The notes under the pieces: model-generated
Databases searched by the model: none
What the model was told of the DNA's origin: nothing
The model's input: only the letters and a program-made list of their open reading frames with translations
From: Parasporobacterium sp.
GTDB taxonomy: Bacteria; Bacillota; Clostridia; Lachnospirales; Lachnospiraceae
Direction of reading: 5' to 3'
Assembly (NCBI GenBank): GCA_017459985.1
Contig: JAFUBX010000033.1
Span: 1-62,671, forward strand
DNA length: 62,671 bases
Made by a program: the position numbers and the translations under genes
Shown here: one piece after another, positions 1 to 7,747 of the stretch
Layout of the letters: each line of letters begins with the position of its first letter
Position numbering within the stretch: position 1 is the first letter of the stretch

Positions 1-109
1 AAAAGAGGCTCTTGCCCTTCGCCGTCCTGGACCGATAGGATTTTAAAACAGAGGTCGGCCAGGAAAGGCCGAAGCAGATCAGCATGATCAGTTCAAATAC
101 TTGTCCCAT
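1..109 (-). CDS. Small membrane protein, SemiSWEET/PQ-loop-like (cut by window edge)
   Basis: This is the first part of a gene that runs off the left edge; about 36 codons are visible. The ATG at 109 follows a good GAAGGAGTGTACATT ribosome binding site and lies 18 bp after the acyl-kinase stop, so it is probably the last visible gene of the operon. The peptide begins MGQVFELIMLICFGLSWP and continues into a basic stretch, KSYRSRTAKGKS. That is a hydrophobic helix followed by a cytoplasmic loop, as I recall from small clostridial membrane proteins resembling SemiSWEET/PQ-loop transporters. The family call is from memory of similar sequences; the substrate is unknown. Confidence 0.6.
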   Translation of the reverse strand, partial: MGQVFELIMLICFGLSWPTSVLKSYRSRTAKGKSLF

Positions 110-127
110 AATGTACACTCCTTCTGG

Positions 128-1252
128 TTATTTGGATTTATGTGTTTTCAGCAGGTCTCCGAATCCGTTCCAGACCGGTTCTCCTGTGTATTCCCGCAGG
201 GGTTCCTGTCCTTCCAGACAGCGGATCGCGCCGGCGGCCAGTGCTTCCATTTCAAATTCTCCCGGCATCAGCACGATGGGAGCGATATAGCTCACCCGAT
301 CCGCGATTCCGTCCGTAAACATTTTGGAATGGGCAATCCCGCCGGAAATGAGGATCGCGTCCACCCTGCCCTTCAGTACGGTCGCATAGGCGCCGATGGA
401 TTTGGCGACCTGGTAGATGGTGGCATTATAAATCAATTCCGCATATTTGTCTCCATCCGCGATCATCTGCTCAATCTCCCTGGCGTCCGAACTTCCCAGA
501 TGATCCACCCAGCCGCCGTTCCGATTCACCCGGGCCTGCAGCTCCTCCTGGGTATACTTTCCGGAGAAACACAGCTGGATCAGGTTTTTTGCTGGTATAA
601 ATCCGGACCGGGTCGGAGCCATATGTCCGTCGCCGTTGCTGATATCCACCGTATCGATCATCCGGCCATTCCGGTTCGCGGTCACCGAAATTCCTCCGCC
701 CAGATGAACCGTGATCAGATTCAGGTCCTCATAACGCCGCCCGATGGACGCCGCATACCGGATCGCAGCCTCTTTCATATTCAGGGCATGCACGCGGCTG
801 ATCCGGAACACATCGTGAAATCCCGTCACCCGGGCGTAATCACACAGCTCATCTGTTCCCGGAGGATTGACCACCACCGCTTTCACGCCATACTGATCCG
901 CAAACTGCCGGGCCAGCAATGGCCCCAGAAGACCGGCGTGCATCACGCCTTTTCCTGCCCTGGCATCTTCACACATTTTCTCATTGACTTCATAAACCCC
1001 GGCATGCATCGGAGGGAGTCCGCCTCCCCTTCCTGCGACGCAGGCCAGTCCGTCCAATGTCACACCCGCATCCGCCAGGGCTTCTCCGATCAGCTGCCGA
1101 CGGTAGGGAAGCTGTGCAGAGATACTGCCCAGGGATTTCAGAAATGCCGCATCATGGGATACATTCCGGGAAAAGACCTTCTCTTCCCCGTCAAATAAAG
1201 CGACCTTGGTAGATGTGGATCCCGGATTCACCGTAAAAACCTTATATCCCAT
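128..1252 (-). CDS. buk: Butyrate kinase-type acyl kinase
   Basis: A cytoplasmic kinase of the acetate/butyrate kinase (ASKHA) family that turns acyl-phosphate and ADP into carboxylic acid and ATP. Its 374 residues fit butyrate kinases. The N-terminal phosphate-binding motif FTVNPGSTSTKVALF, the HLGGGISV loop around residue 190 and a late ISGGIAHSK motif are all visible. It starts 3 bp after the phosphotransacylase gene, which makes the classic transacylase-kinase pair for substrate-level phosphorylation. The substrate chain length cannot be read from the sequence. Its place behind a TRAP importer and a hydrolase suggests an imported short or branched acyl group rather than central butyrate fermentation; that is inference. 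Confidence 0.9.
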   Translation of the reverse strand: MGYKVFTVNPGSTSTKVALFDGEEKVFSRNVSHDAAFLKSLGSISAQLPYRRQLIGEALADAGVTLDGLACVAGRGGGLPPMHAGVYEVNEKMCEDARAGKGVMHAGLLGPLLARQFADQYGVKAVVVNPPGTDELCDYARVTGFHDVFRISRVHALNMKEAAIRYAASIGRRYEDLNLITVHLGGGISVTANRNGRMIDTVDISNGDGHMAPTRSGFIPAKNLIQLCFSGKYTQEELQARVNRNGGWVDHLGSSDAREIEQMIADGDKYAELIYNATIYQVAKSIGAYATVLKGRVDAILISGGIAHSKMFTDGIADRVSYIAPIVLMPGEFEMEALAAGAIRCLEGQEPLREYTGEPVWNGFGDLLKTHKSK

Positions 1253-1255
1253 AAC

Positions 1256-2248
1256 TCATTCCTTTCCGCACAAAGCCGCCACAGTCGCCACAGTACCCAG
1301 CAAATGGTCTATGCTTCCCGTCCGGGACAGGTCACTAATGGGGATCCGGAACCCGGTCAGAACCGGGCCGATGGATCCGGCATGGGAAAACAGCTTTACT
1401 GCCTTGATATTTGTATTTCCGGCATTCAGATCCGGGAATACGATAATATTCGCCCGTCCGGCAACCGTGCCCGGCTCCTCCAGTTTCTTCGCTGCAGCAG
1501 ATGGGGATAATGCCACCTCCAGCTGGAATTCTCCGTCCGCTTCGATCTCCGGGCGCAGCTTCTTCATTCGGGAAAGGCCTTCCACCACCTTGTCCACCAT
1601 ATCGCTTTCCCCGCTTCCTTTTGTGGAATAGGACAGAAATGCGACCCGGGGCGTCCAGTCCAGCAGCTTCGCCGCGGCATCTGCTGCCAGGATGGCGATC
1701 TGCGCCAGCTGCTCTGAAGAGGGATTGACACAGACTGCAACATCCGTAAAGATCACGTCTTCCCCTTCGCTTCCCTGAAATCCCGGAATCGTCACCAGAT
1801 TAAAACTGGAGACCGTATGATTGCCCTCGGCCATGCCGATAAATGTGGAGGCTGCCAGGATCACATCACCGGTGGTATACCGGTATCCTGCGATAAAGCT
1901 GTCTGCTTCCCCGAAATGGACGGCGCAGGCTGCCACAAACAACGGCTCCCGGAATTTGCGCAGTGCCATTTTCTCCGTATAACCCGGAGTTTCCTTTGCA
2001 AACCGTGCGGCGTAATCCGCCTTCAGCTCTTCATTCGGCTCCATGAGCATCATGTCATTTAATGAAATATTGTTTTGGGCTGCCAGTGCTTCTATCCGCT
2101 CGATCTCTCCCATCAGGATCGGCTGGCAGAGCCCCCGCTTCACAGCTTCCCGGGCGACCTCAAGAATCCTTACCTCCTCCGCCTCCGGAAAAATAATCTT
2201 CGGAAACGCTTTCCGCGCCTTTTCTTCGATCCGATCTATAATAGCCAT
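1256..2248 (-). CDS. Phosphate acyltransferase (Pta/Ptb family)
   Basis: A 330-residue phosphotransacylase that exchanges the thiol carrier of an acyl thioester for phosphate and feeds the kinase downstream. It spans one PTA_PTB domain. Visible family motifs are FPEAEEVRILEVA near the start, RVAFLSYSTKGSG in the middle, and the C-terminal FPDLNAGNTNIKAV and SIGPVLTGF blocks. These look closer to phosphate acetyltransferase than to Ptb, so acetyl, propionyl or butyryl substrates are all possible. It has an RBS-like GAAAGGAAG just upstream and follows dctQ by 47 bp. A free-standing acyl carrier protein heads the same operon, which raises the question of whether CoA is the only carrier used. Confidence 0.88.
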   Translation of the reverse strand: MAIIDRIEEKARKAFPKIIFPEAEEVRILEVAREAVKRGLCQPILMGEIERIEALAAQNNISLNDMMLMEPNEELKADYAARFAKETPGYTEKMALRKFREPLFVAACAVHFGEADSFIAGYRYTTGDVILAASTFIGMAEGNHTVSSFNLVTIPGFQGSEGEDVIFTDVAVCVNPSSEQLAQIAILAADAAAKLLDWTPRVAFLSYSTKGSGESDMVDKVVEGLSRMKKLRPEIEADGEFQLEVALSPSAAAKKLEEPGTVAGRANIIVFPDLNAGNTNIKAVKLFSHAGSIGPVLTGFRIPISDLSRTGSIDHLLGTVATVAALCGKE

Positions 2249-2295
2249 CTTCCGGTTTCTTCCTTTCTGCTCCGTATTAAGCGTTCCTATGTTTA

Positions 2296-2832
2296 TCAGG
2301 AAAGAATTTTTGCAATGCTCTGATCACAGTCCGTATCACCAGCAAGAGCCATAATGGCTTTAATAAGATCCATCAGGATCGTAAAGCCGAAGAATCCCAT
2401 CAGGACAGAGCTCGCGTAATAGATCGGATAGAAGGGGATCTGAAGCACCTGGGAGGCTTTTCCGGATTTCAGGACGAAATCTCCCTGAGTCCACAGCGCA
2501 TAGGCCACGATCCCGCAGCAGATGGCTCCCCACAGAAATCCGAATGCCAGAATGACTGTTTTCGGTTTCTTCGGCACATGATTCATGATGAATCCCACAT
2601 GAATATGTCCTCTTCGCACCTGCGCATAGGGATATGCGATAAACACGATCATACACAGCATGAACTGGGCGATCTCAAAAGTGCCTTTCATCTGGCTGCT
2701 GAAGATGAGCCTGCCAACAACGTCGATCACATACATGACAGCCATGACAACAACCATCGCAACCGCGATCCACGCAATGATCTCAGATGCTTTGTCAGTG
2801 ATTCTGAATAACTTCTTCATTGCCTTTTTCAT
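2296..2832 (-). CDS. dctQ: TRAP transporter small permease (DctQ)
   Basis: The small four-helix membrane subunit of a tripartite ATP-independent periplasmic (TRAP) transporter; it pairs with DctM. I placed the start at 2832 (MKKAMKKLFRITDKASE) because GGAAAGGAAGTCACTT precedes it; an open frame extends ten codons further without a better site. Four hydrophobic segments are visible, with the typical GHIHVGFIM-type loop after helix two. It lies between the binding protein and the transacylase. The order here is dctM-dctP-dctQ, unlike the dctP-dctQ-dctM order of the second TRAP set at 25568-28455. Confidence 0.9.
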   Translation of the reverse strand: MKKAMKKLFRITDKASEIIAWIAVAMVVVMAVMYVIDVVGRLIFSSQMKGTFEIAQFMLCMIVFIAYPYAQVRRGHIHVGFIMNHVPKKPKTVILAFGFLWGAICCGIVAYALWTQGDFVLKSGKASQVLQIPFYPIYYASSVLMGFFGFTILMDLIKAIMALAGDTDCDQSIAKILS

Positions 2833-2892
2833 AAGTGACTTCCTTTCCCGGCCCCTGGGCACAGGTCATCAAACACATTTGGGTGATATATC

Positions 2893-2919
2893 CCGGGAGG
2901 CACATCGAAGGCCTCCCGG
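2893..2919 (-). other. Hairpin between dctP and dctQ
   Basis: A perfect 9-bp stem, CCGGGAGGC with GCCTCCCGG, closes a 9-base loop in the 103-bp gap between dctP and dctQ. On the minus strand no T-run follows it. It is therefore better read as an RNA-stabilising or processing hairpin that keeps the binding-protein message more abundant than the permease messages. That role is inference. Confidence 0.6.
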
Positions 2920-2935
2920 AACTGTACAGTATTTT

Positions 2936-4015
2936 TTATTTGAACCAGTCGTAGCTCTCGCCGTAGGTGGCTCTTCCTTCTTCGATCAGGGCCTCCACTT
3001 CGCTGCGGATGGCTTCGGTATCATAACCGGCGGCTGCGCAGGCTTCTTCCCACGGGGTTTCGATGGCTGCTGCAAGCTGTTCATTGACGGCTGCGATCAC
3101 TTCATCGGAGGTTCCGTAGACTTCTACGTTGTTTTCCGGGATCACATTTTCTACGAAATTTGTAAAGTCTTCATCTGTGTACTGGGCGCAGGCCATGGAT
3201 ACGGTTTCGAATTCCTCCATCAGGATCTGCTGCAGATCTTCCGGAAGAGAATTGAATTTATCCGCATTCATAACGATGAATGCCAGGGCGGAATTGTAGT
3301 TATAGGTGTTCATCCATGCAAACTGCTCATAGATCTGCATTGCGGAATACAGGGAAGCATCCACAAGGCTGGCCTGAACCACGTTCTTTGCGAAGTTATC
3401 ATAAAGGTCTGCGGTGGTAACGCCCTGTACAGCAGCGCCAAGTCCTTCCAGAACGGAGATGCAGGTCTTGCTGATGGACATAATGGACTCGCCCTTGAAA
3501 TCTTCCACGGTTTCGATCTTGTCTCCATTGCCGGCGATCAGGGACGGGGTCATGCCATGGGCTCCGAGCAGGGTCAGACCGACACTGGAGAACTCATTTG
3601 CAAATGCTTCGTTGTTTCTGGACATGTTCATATAGACATAGGTGGCCAGTTCCGCATTGGAGAGCTCTTCGCCATACATGGACAGAATATTGCAGTATTT
3701 GAACATGGCGGCATTCAGGGACACGGTGCTCCAGGCGATGTCACATCCGCCCTGCTGCACGAATTCCACTGCATCCGGTCCGGATGCCAGGGTTCCGCCA
3801 TAGTTGATCACGATGTTCAGACGTCCATTGGATTTTTCTGCTACCCGGGCGGCCCATTCATCCAGTGCCTTGCAGTGAGCGGTGGTCTGGGATACATGGA
3901 TCGTCATGCTCAGGTTATACACGGTGTTGTCTGCCTCTCCTGCAAATGCGGTCATGCTGAAGCAGGTGATCAGAAGTGCGAATGCCAGGATCATTGATAA
4001 AATTTTCTTTTTCAT
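2936..4015 (-). CDS. dctP: TRAP transporter substrate-binding protein (DctP)
   Basis: An extracytoplasmic solute-binding protein of the DctP family, about 359 residues. The start at 4015 is supported by GGAGGA seven bases upstream and by the signal peptide it creates (MKKKILSMILAFALLITC, then SMTAFA). The mature part shows the family pattern: KALDEWAARVAEKSNGRLNI near the N-terminus, then a central region where an Arg in other members binds the substrate carboxylate. In this Gram-positive setting the protein is probably tethered or membrane-associated, though the Cys in the signal peptide is not in a clear lipobox. The ligand is likely an organic acid; its identity is not visible. Confidence 0.9.
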   Translation of the reverse strand: MKKKILSMILAFALLITCFSMTAFAGEADNTVYNLSMTIHVSQTTAHCKALDEWAARVAEKSNGRLNIVINYGGTLASGPDAVEFVQQGGCDIAWSTVSLNAAMFKYCNILSMYGEELSNAELATYVYMNMSRNNEAFANEFSSVGLTLLGAHGMTPSLIAGNGDKIETVEDFKGESIMSISKTCISVLEGLGAAVQGVTTADLYDNFAKNVVQASLVDASLYSAMQIYEQFAWMNTYNYNSALAFIVMNADKFNSLPEDLQQILMEEFETVSMACAQYTDEDFTNFVENVIPENNVEVYGTSDEVIAAVNEQLAAAIETPWEEACAAAGYDTEAIRSEVEALIEEGRATYGESYDWFK

Positions 4016-4089
4016 GTTTTTCCTCCATTTATTATGTTGATCGGTATTATCCAATATCACCCAAGTGGTTTGCCTTCGCTGTACGTTTG

Positions 4090-5388
4090 TCAGCTCATAA
4101 AGGAAGGCAGCCACGTTGATAACGCGGGGATGAATGCGACCACCAGGATCGCGCCTGCAATTCCCAGCAGGAAGGGCGCCGCGCCTTTGAACACCTTGTT
4201 CAGAGGCATATTCATGACGCCGGCTGCCACATAGCAGCTCAGTCCTACCGGAGGGGTTACTGCGCCGAGATTCATGATCATGACGATCAGCGCGCCGAAC
4301 CAGATCAGATCAAATCCCAATGCCTGCAGAAGGGGCAGGAAGATCGGAACGGCCAGAAGCATCAGCGCCAGGGTATCCATGATGCAGCCGAAGACGGCAA
4401 AGACCACAAGGATTACGAGAATCACCAGCCAGCCCGGGAAATCATTTGCAAGAACCCAGTTGGCCAGAGCCTGGGGAAGACCTGTGACTGTCAGAAAACA
4501 GCCGAAGATTCCGGCGCCGACTACATTGATCATAACCATACCTGTGGTGGAGATCGTTTCCAGAACCGCGGTCTTAAAGCTGCTCCAGGTAAATCTTCTT
4601 CTGACCAGCAGGATGATAAATGCAATCGTGCAGCCCAGAGCTGCTGCTTCCGTTACAGAGCACAGCCCCGAGAACATGCCTCCAAGCACCAGGGCAAACA
4701 GCACTGCCATTCCCAGAAATCCCTTTAAGGCTTTCAGCTTCTCCTTAATCGGATAGGATTCCCCTGCCGGGCACAGTTCCTTGTCTCTCCGGCACCAGAT
4801 CGCGATTACGATGCAGAAGCACAGGGCCTGCACGATACCCGGAAGGATTCCGGCGGCAAACAGTTTGCCGATGGAGACGCTGGTAGTCAGTCCGTAAAGG
4901 ATGAAAGGGGTGGAGGGCGGAATCAGCGGTCCCAGAACGCCGGCGCTTGCCATGGTGCCTCCGATGATCTCATCCTTATAATTGTGCTTCTTCATGATGG
5001 GATAGGCCACCTTGGACATGGTCGCGGTGGTTGCTGCCAGTGATCCGCAGATCGCGCCGAACAGCCCGCAGGATACAACTCCTGCATAAGCCATGCCTCC
5101 GCTCTTTTTTCCGAACCAGATCCTGGTGGAATTGAACAGATCGTCACTGATTCCGGAATAAAAGGCGAACTGCCCCATCAAAACGAACAGGGGAATGACG
5201 GTCATGGAATAGCTCATGGAATTGGAGACCAGATAGGTCTTCACCATGGTAAGGGCTCCGTTCCAGTCCCGGACCACGGCGTAGCCGAGGATTCCCGTGA
5301 TGATCATGCACAAACCGATATTTGCCCCGGACAGGATGAGAATCAACATTATAACGATTCCAATAATGGCAAGTAATGTTAAATTCAT
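4090..5388 (-). CDS. dctM: TRAP transporter large permease (DctM)
   Basis: The large, roughly 12-helix permease of the TRAP system, 432 residues, which is normal length. Typical DctM features are the SGISDDLFN segment, the GPLIPPSTPFILYG motif and the C-terminal LGAVTPPVGLSCYVAAG motif. It uses a sodium gradient with DctP and DctQ to import an organic acid. It starts 26 bp after the hydrolase gene and is followed by dctP after 74 bp. Confidence 0.93.
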   Translation of the reverse strand: MNLTLLAIIGIVIMLILILSGANIGLCMIITGILGYAVVRDWNGALTMVKTYLVSNSMSYSMTVIPLFVLMGQFAFYSGISDDLFNSTRIWFGKKSGGMAYAGVVSCGLFGAICGSLAATTATMSKVAYPIMKKHNYKDEIIGGTMASAGVLGPLIPPSTPFILYGLTTSVSIGKLFAAGILPGIVQALCFCIVIAIWCRRDKELCPAGESYPIKEKLKALKGFLGMAVLFALVLGGMFSGLCSVTEAAALGCTIAFIILLVRRRFTWSSFKTAVLETISTTGMVMINVVGAGIFGCFLTVTGLPQALANWVLANDFPGWLVILVILVVFAVFGCIMDTLALMLLAVPIFLPLLQALGFDLIWFGALIVMIMNLGAVTPPVGLSCYVAAGVMNMPLNKVFKGAAPFLLGIAGAILVVAFIPALSTWLPSFMS

Positions 5389-5414
5389 TTCTTCTTTCTC
5401 CCTTCGTGAGCGTG

Positions 5415-7151
5415 TTATCTGTAGGTATATCCTTCACATTTATATCTGGGCGGGATAACAGGCGCCAGCAGATAAGATTCGTACGGTCCACCGGTGTGAA
5501 GGATATGCATTCCCTTGTTGTCGGTCTCCCACCGGAGCGGTTCAAACCAGTCTTCCCGGATGTAGTGTCCGGCAATCTGAACCCGCAGCTTCTGGCCTTT
5601 GTGCCAGATCTTGCTGGAGGGCCAGATACTGATATCCACCGGATAGATCTCTCCCGGAGTGATCTTGTCCTCCCGGGTCTGGGTCAGGACCGGTTTATAC
5701 TCTTTCGACAGCTTCGGATCCAGTTCCCGTCTGGAAACCCGGAGCTTTCCCCATTGACCCGGGTGGGGCTCTCCCAGCACCAGGGTCGGGATCCAGTTGC
5801 CGTCCGCATCTGCCTTCTGGATATTGATGAACAGATCCATTTCGTTATGAATATCGGATTCCACATACAGCCGCAGCTTCATGTAGCCGGTCAGCTCTGT
5901 ATCCTCTTTGAATTCCATGTCGAAATTTACAAATCCTTCATTAGCGTCGTAGCTGACACTGGATTCCTGCGAAATTGGTGTTTCCGACAGGGACAGGTTC
6001 TGCGCGTTCAGATAGTATTTTGTATACTGGGTCCGCTCCAGAGGGAACTCCTCTTCCCTTCTGCGGATCTGATAATCACAATCATAGGCGTCCAGAACGT
6101 CGATCCGGACTCTCGGGGTCATTTCCCATCCATTGTTGATGTCCTTCAGCCAGCGGTCAAAGAATCGTTTCAGATCCTCAAGGTTTTCCACGCAGTATGC
6201 ATCCGGCCATTCAAATTCTCTGTGGCAGCGCAGCCATTTCCGGGGTGTCCGGACCTTGTTGAAGGCTTCAAAGATTCCGTACAGATGGAAGTGGCTCCAG
6301 GATACGGTGAAATAGCAGGGGACTTTGATCTTTTCCAGCCGGATCGCCTTATCCTGCCAGTACTCATTGACAAAGGGATAGCGCTTCAGGTTCTCTTCCA
6401 TATCGTCCACATATCCCTTTCCGCATAAGGAATGCTGCAGCCAGCAGTTAAATGCGGTTGCCGGGATCCCGCCTTCATACATATTCTGGCGGTATTTGTC
6501 AGTGGACCCTTCCCAGGGAGCAATAGCGGCCAGGTGGGGCGGCTGTTCCGCTGCGATGAACATCTGGTTGATCGACACCTGGGAGTTCCCGCTCATGCCG
6601 ACCTTTCCGGTACACCAGGGCTGCAAGGCAACCCATTCAATAAATTCAGCGCCATCCCGGGCATCCCGCCGACCATACATGGTCAGGTCGCCTTCCGACC
6701 ATCCCACGCCCCGGGGATCCACGTTGGCTACCGCGTATCCGTTGCGGCACCAGAATCCCGGATCCGGAGATTCGAATTTGCACATTTCCGAAGTGGTTCC
6801 CGAGGGAACGCCCATATGATACATATGCGCATGGCCCGGGATCGGACGTTTTCCGTAATAGCTCCAGGAGACCAGCACCGGAACCTTATGATTCTCATCG
6901 GAATCCGCCGGGCGGTAAATATCACAGTAAATGGTTGTCCCGTCACTGAGCTTTACGCCCAGATCCTGATGACAGATGATGTCCGGGCGGGGATAATAGG
7001 TATGGGGATCAAAGGGCTTATGAAGCTCATACTTTCCCTTCAGTTCTTCCGGAACATCGTCCCCTTCTGTCCAGGGTTCCATCAGCTTCAGCCAGGTGGT
7101 TTCCAGCTCAACGCCGTCATATACTACTTTTTTCGTAATTCTTTCGCACAT
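5415..7151 (-). CDS. CocE/NonD-family alpha/beta hydrolase (X-Pro dipeptidyl-peptidase-like)
   Basis: A 578-residue serine hydrolase of the CocE/NonD (peptidase S15-like) family. The start at 7151 (MCERITKKVVYDGVEL) has GGGAGGAATT in front. The N-terminal alpha/beta hydrolase half carries VLVSWSYYGKRP, VDPRGVGWSEG and the nucleophile elbow GMSGNSQVSI, where the Ser of GNSQ should be catalytic; the C-terminal third is the beta jelly-roll expected for the family. There is no signal peptide, so it acts in the cytoplasm, presumably on an ester or amide imported by the adjacent TRAP system. The product acid could then be activated, or the acyl group passed on to the neighbouring carrier protein. 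The substrate is not deducible. Confidence 0.85.
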   Translation of the reverse strand: MCERITKKVVYDGVELETTWLKLMEPWTEGDDVPEELKGKYELHKPFDPHTYYPRPDIICHQDLGVKLSDGTTIYCDIYRPADSDENHKVPVLVSWSYYGKRPIPGHAHMYHMGVPSGTTSEMCKFESPDPGFWCRNGYAVANVDPRGVGWSEGDLTMYGRRDARDGAEFIEWVALQPWCTGKVGMSGNSQVSINQMFIAAEQPPHLAAIAPWEGSTDKYRQNMYEGGIPATAFNCWLQHSLCGKGYVDDMEENLKRYPFVNEYWQDKAIRLEKIKVPCYFTVSWSHFHLYGIFEAFNKVRTPRKWLRCHREFEWPDAYCVENLEDLKRFFDRWLKDINNGWEMTPRVRIDVLDAYDCDYQIRRREEEFPLERTQYTKYYLNAQNLSLSETPISQESSVSYDANEGFVNFDMEFKEDTELTGYMKLRLYVESDIHNEMDLFINIQKADADGNWIPTLVLGEPHPGQWGKLRVSRRELDPKLSKEYKPVLTQTREDKITPGEIYPVDISIWPSSKIWHKGQKLRVQIAGHYIREDWFEPLRWETDNKGMHILHTGGPYESYLLAPVIPPRYKCEGYTYR

Positions 7152-7182
7152 AATTCCTCCCGCTGTTCCGTGTATGGGTGTC

Positions 7183-7419
7183 TTACATCGCTTTTGCAAC
7201 GAATCTGGCCATTTCGCCCAGGGTCTTCTGTTTCACGAACTTCATGTAAGGGACATCCACATCAAATTCCGCCTCCAGGAAGGTGGCTAGATGGGCCAGA
7301 TCCAGGGATTTCCCGCCCAGATCATCTGCGAATAATGCATCCTCTTTCATGTCTTCGATCTTCCAGTTCTTTATCTCTGCCAGATGATTTACCATGGTTT
7401 CAAAAATCTCTTCATACAT
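7183..7419 (-). CDS. Free-standing acyl carrier protein
   Basis: A 78-residue acidic helical protein of the acyl carrier family, first gene of the hydrolase-TRAP-transacylase-kinase operon. The start at 7419 (MYEEIFETMVNHLAEI) is set by CAGGAGGAACCGATT. The phosphopantetheine site reads DDLGGKSLDLAHL: Ser38 is present, but the usual Asp before it is Lys. No fatty-acid synthesis, polyketide or D-alanylation genes are nearby, so this is not the housekeeping AcpP context. Being co-transcribed with a hydrolase and a phosphotransacylase suggests it carries the acyl group in that pathway; this is inference. Confidence 0.85.
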   Translation of the reverse strand: MYEEIFETMVNHLAEIKNWKIEDMKEDALFADDLGGKSLDLAHLATFLEAEFDVDVPYMKFVKQKTLGEMARFVAKAM

Positions 7420-7489
7420 AATCGGTTCCTCCTGCTGTTTATGCTTTTGATTTTTATTTATCACCGATCAAAGCAGGACAGAACTTCGC

Positions 7490-7517
7490 AAAAACGATAG
7501 GGGTATTCTGTTTTTGA
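7490..7517. repeat. Palindromic segment upstream of the carrier-protein gene
   Basis: An imperfect inverted repeat, CAAAAACGATA / TATTCTGTTTTTG, around a GGGG centre. Its right half (GGGGTATTCTGTTTTTG) is also an inverted copy of the flank of the LysR terminator at 7685-7702. It lies in the 5' leader or promoter region of the operon starting at 7419 and may be a regulatory hairpin. Confidence 0.4.
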
Positions 7518-7624
7518 ATAGGCGCAGCCGCCATAAACAGGAGGAAATTCCGGGTTTGATGCGGATTTTTCCTATCCCTGTCGGCTCCTGTGATCCGCCT
7601 GGGCCTCATTCCCGGGACAAATGC

Positions 7625-7655
7625 CCGGAGTCGGGAAGGCTCTTCCCGACTCCGG
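7625..7655. repeat. Perfect 14-bp inverted repeat
   Basis: CCGGAGTCGGGAAG and CTTCCCGACTCCGG flank a three-base loop (GCT). The stem is GC-rich and perfect, but no T-run follows on the minus strand and only a weak AGTTTTG on the plus strand. It sits in the gene-free 7420-7747 stretch between the operon leader and the LysR gene, together with two other hairpins. I see no small gene there. Confidence 0.6.
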
Positions 7656-7684
7656 AGGAGTTTTGCCCCGGATCCGGGGAATTC

Positions 7685-7725
7685 ACAAAAAGAATACCCC
7701 CACTCCAATTTGGAATGGGGGTATT
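7685..7725 (-). terminator. Terminator of the LysR gene
   Basis: A 15-bp stem (7693-7707 with 7711-7725, one G-T pair) contains the AATACCCCC / GGGGGTATT arms and is followed on the minus strand by CTTTTTGTG. It starts 22 bp after the LysR stop and is a convincing Rho-independent terminator for that gene. Confidence 0.8.
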
Positions 7726-7747
7726 GCTGCACTTTGAACGATGGATT

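Noticed and set aside
2660-3997. Long plus-strand open frame (445 codons) opposite dctQ-dctP
   Set aside because: It is antisense to two clear TRAP genes, is His/Gly/Cys-rich without domains, and has no ribosome binding site.
7454-7732. Short frames on both strands with similar YPHS.LEWGY peptides
   Set aside because: The similarity between strands comes from the palindromic terminator.
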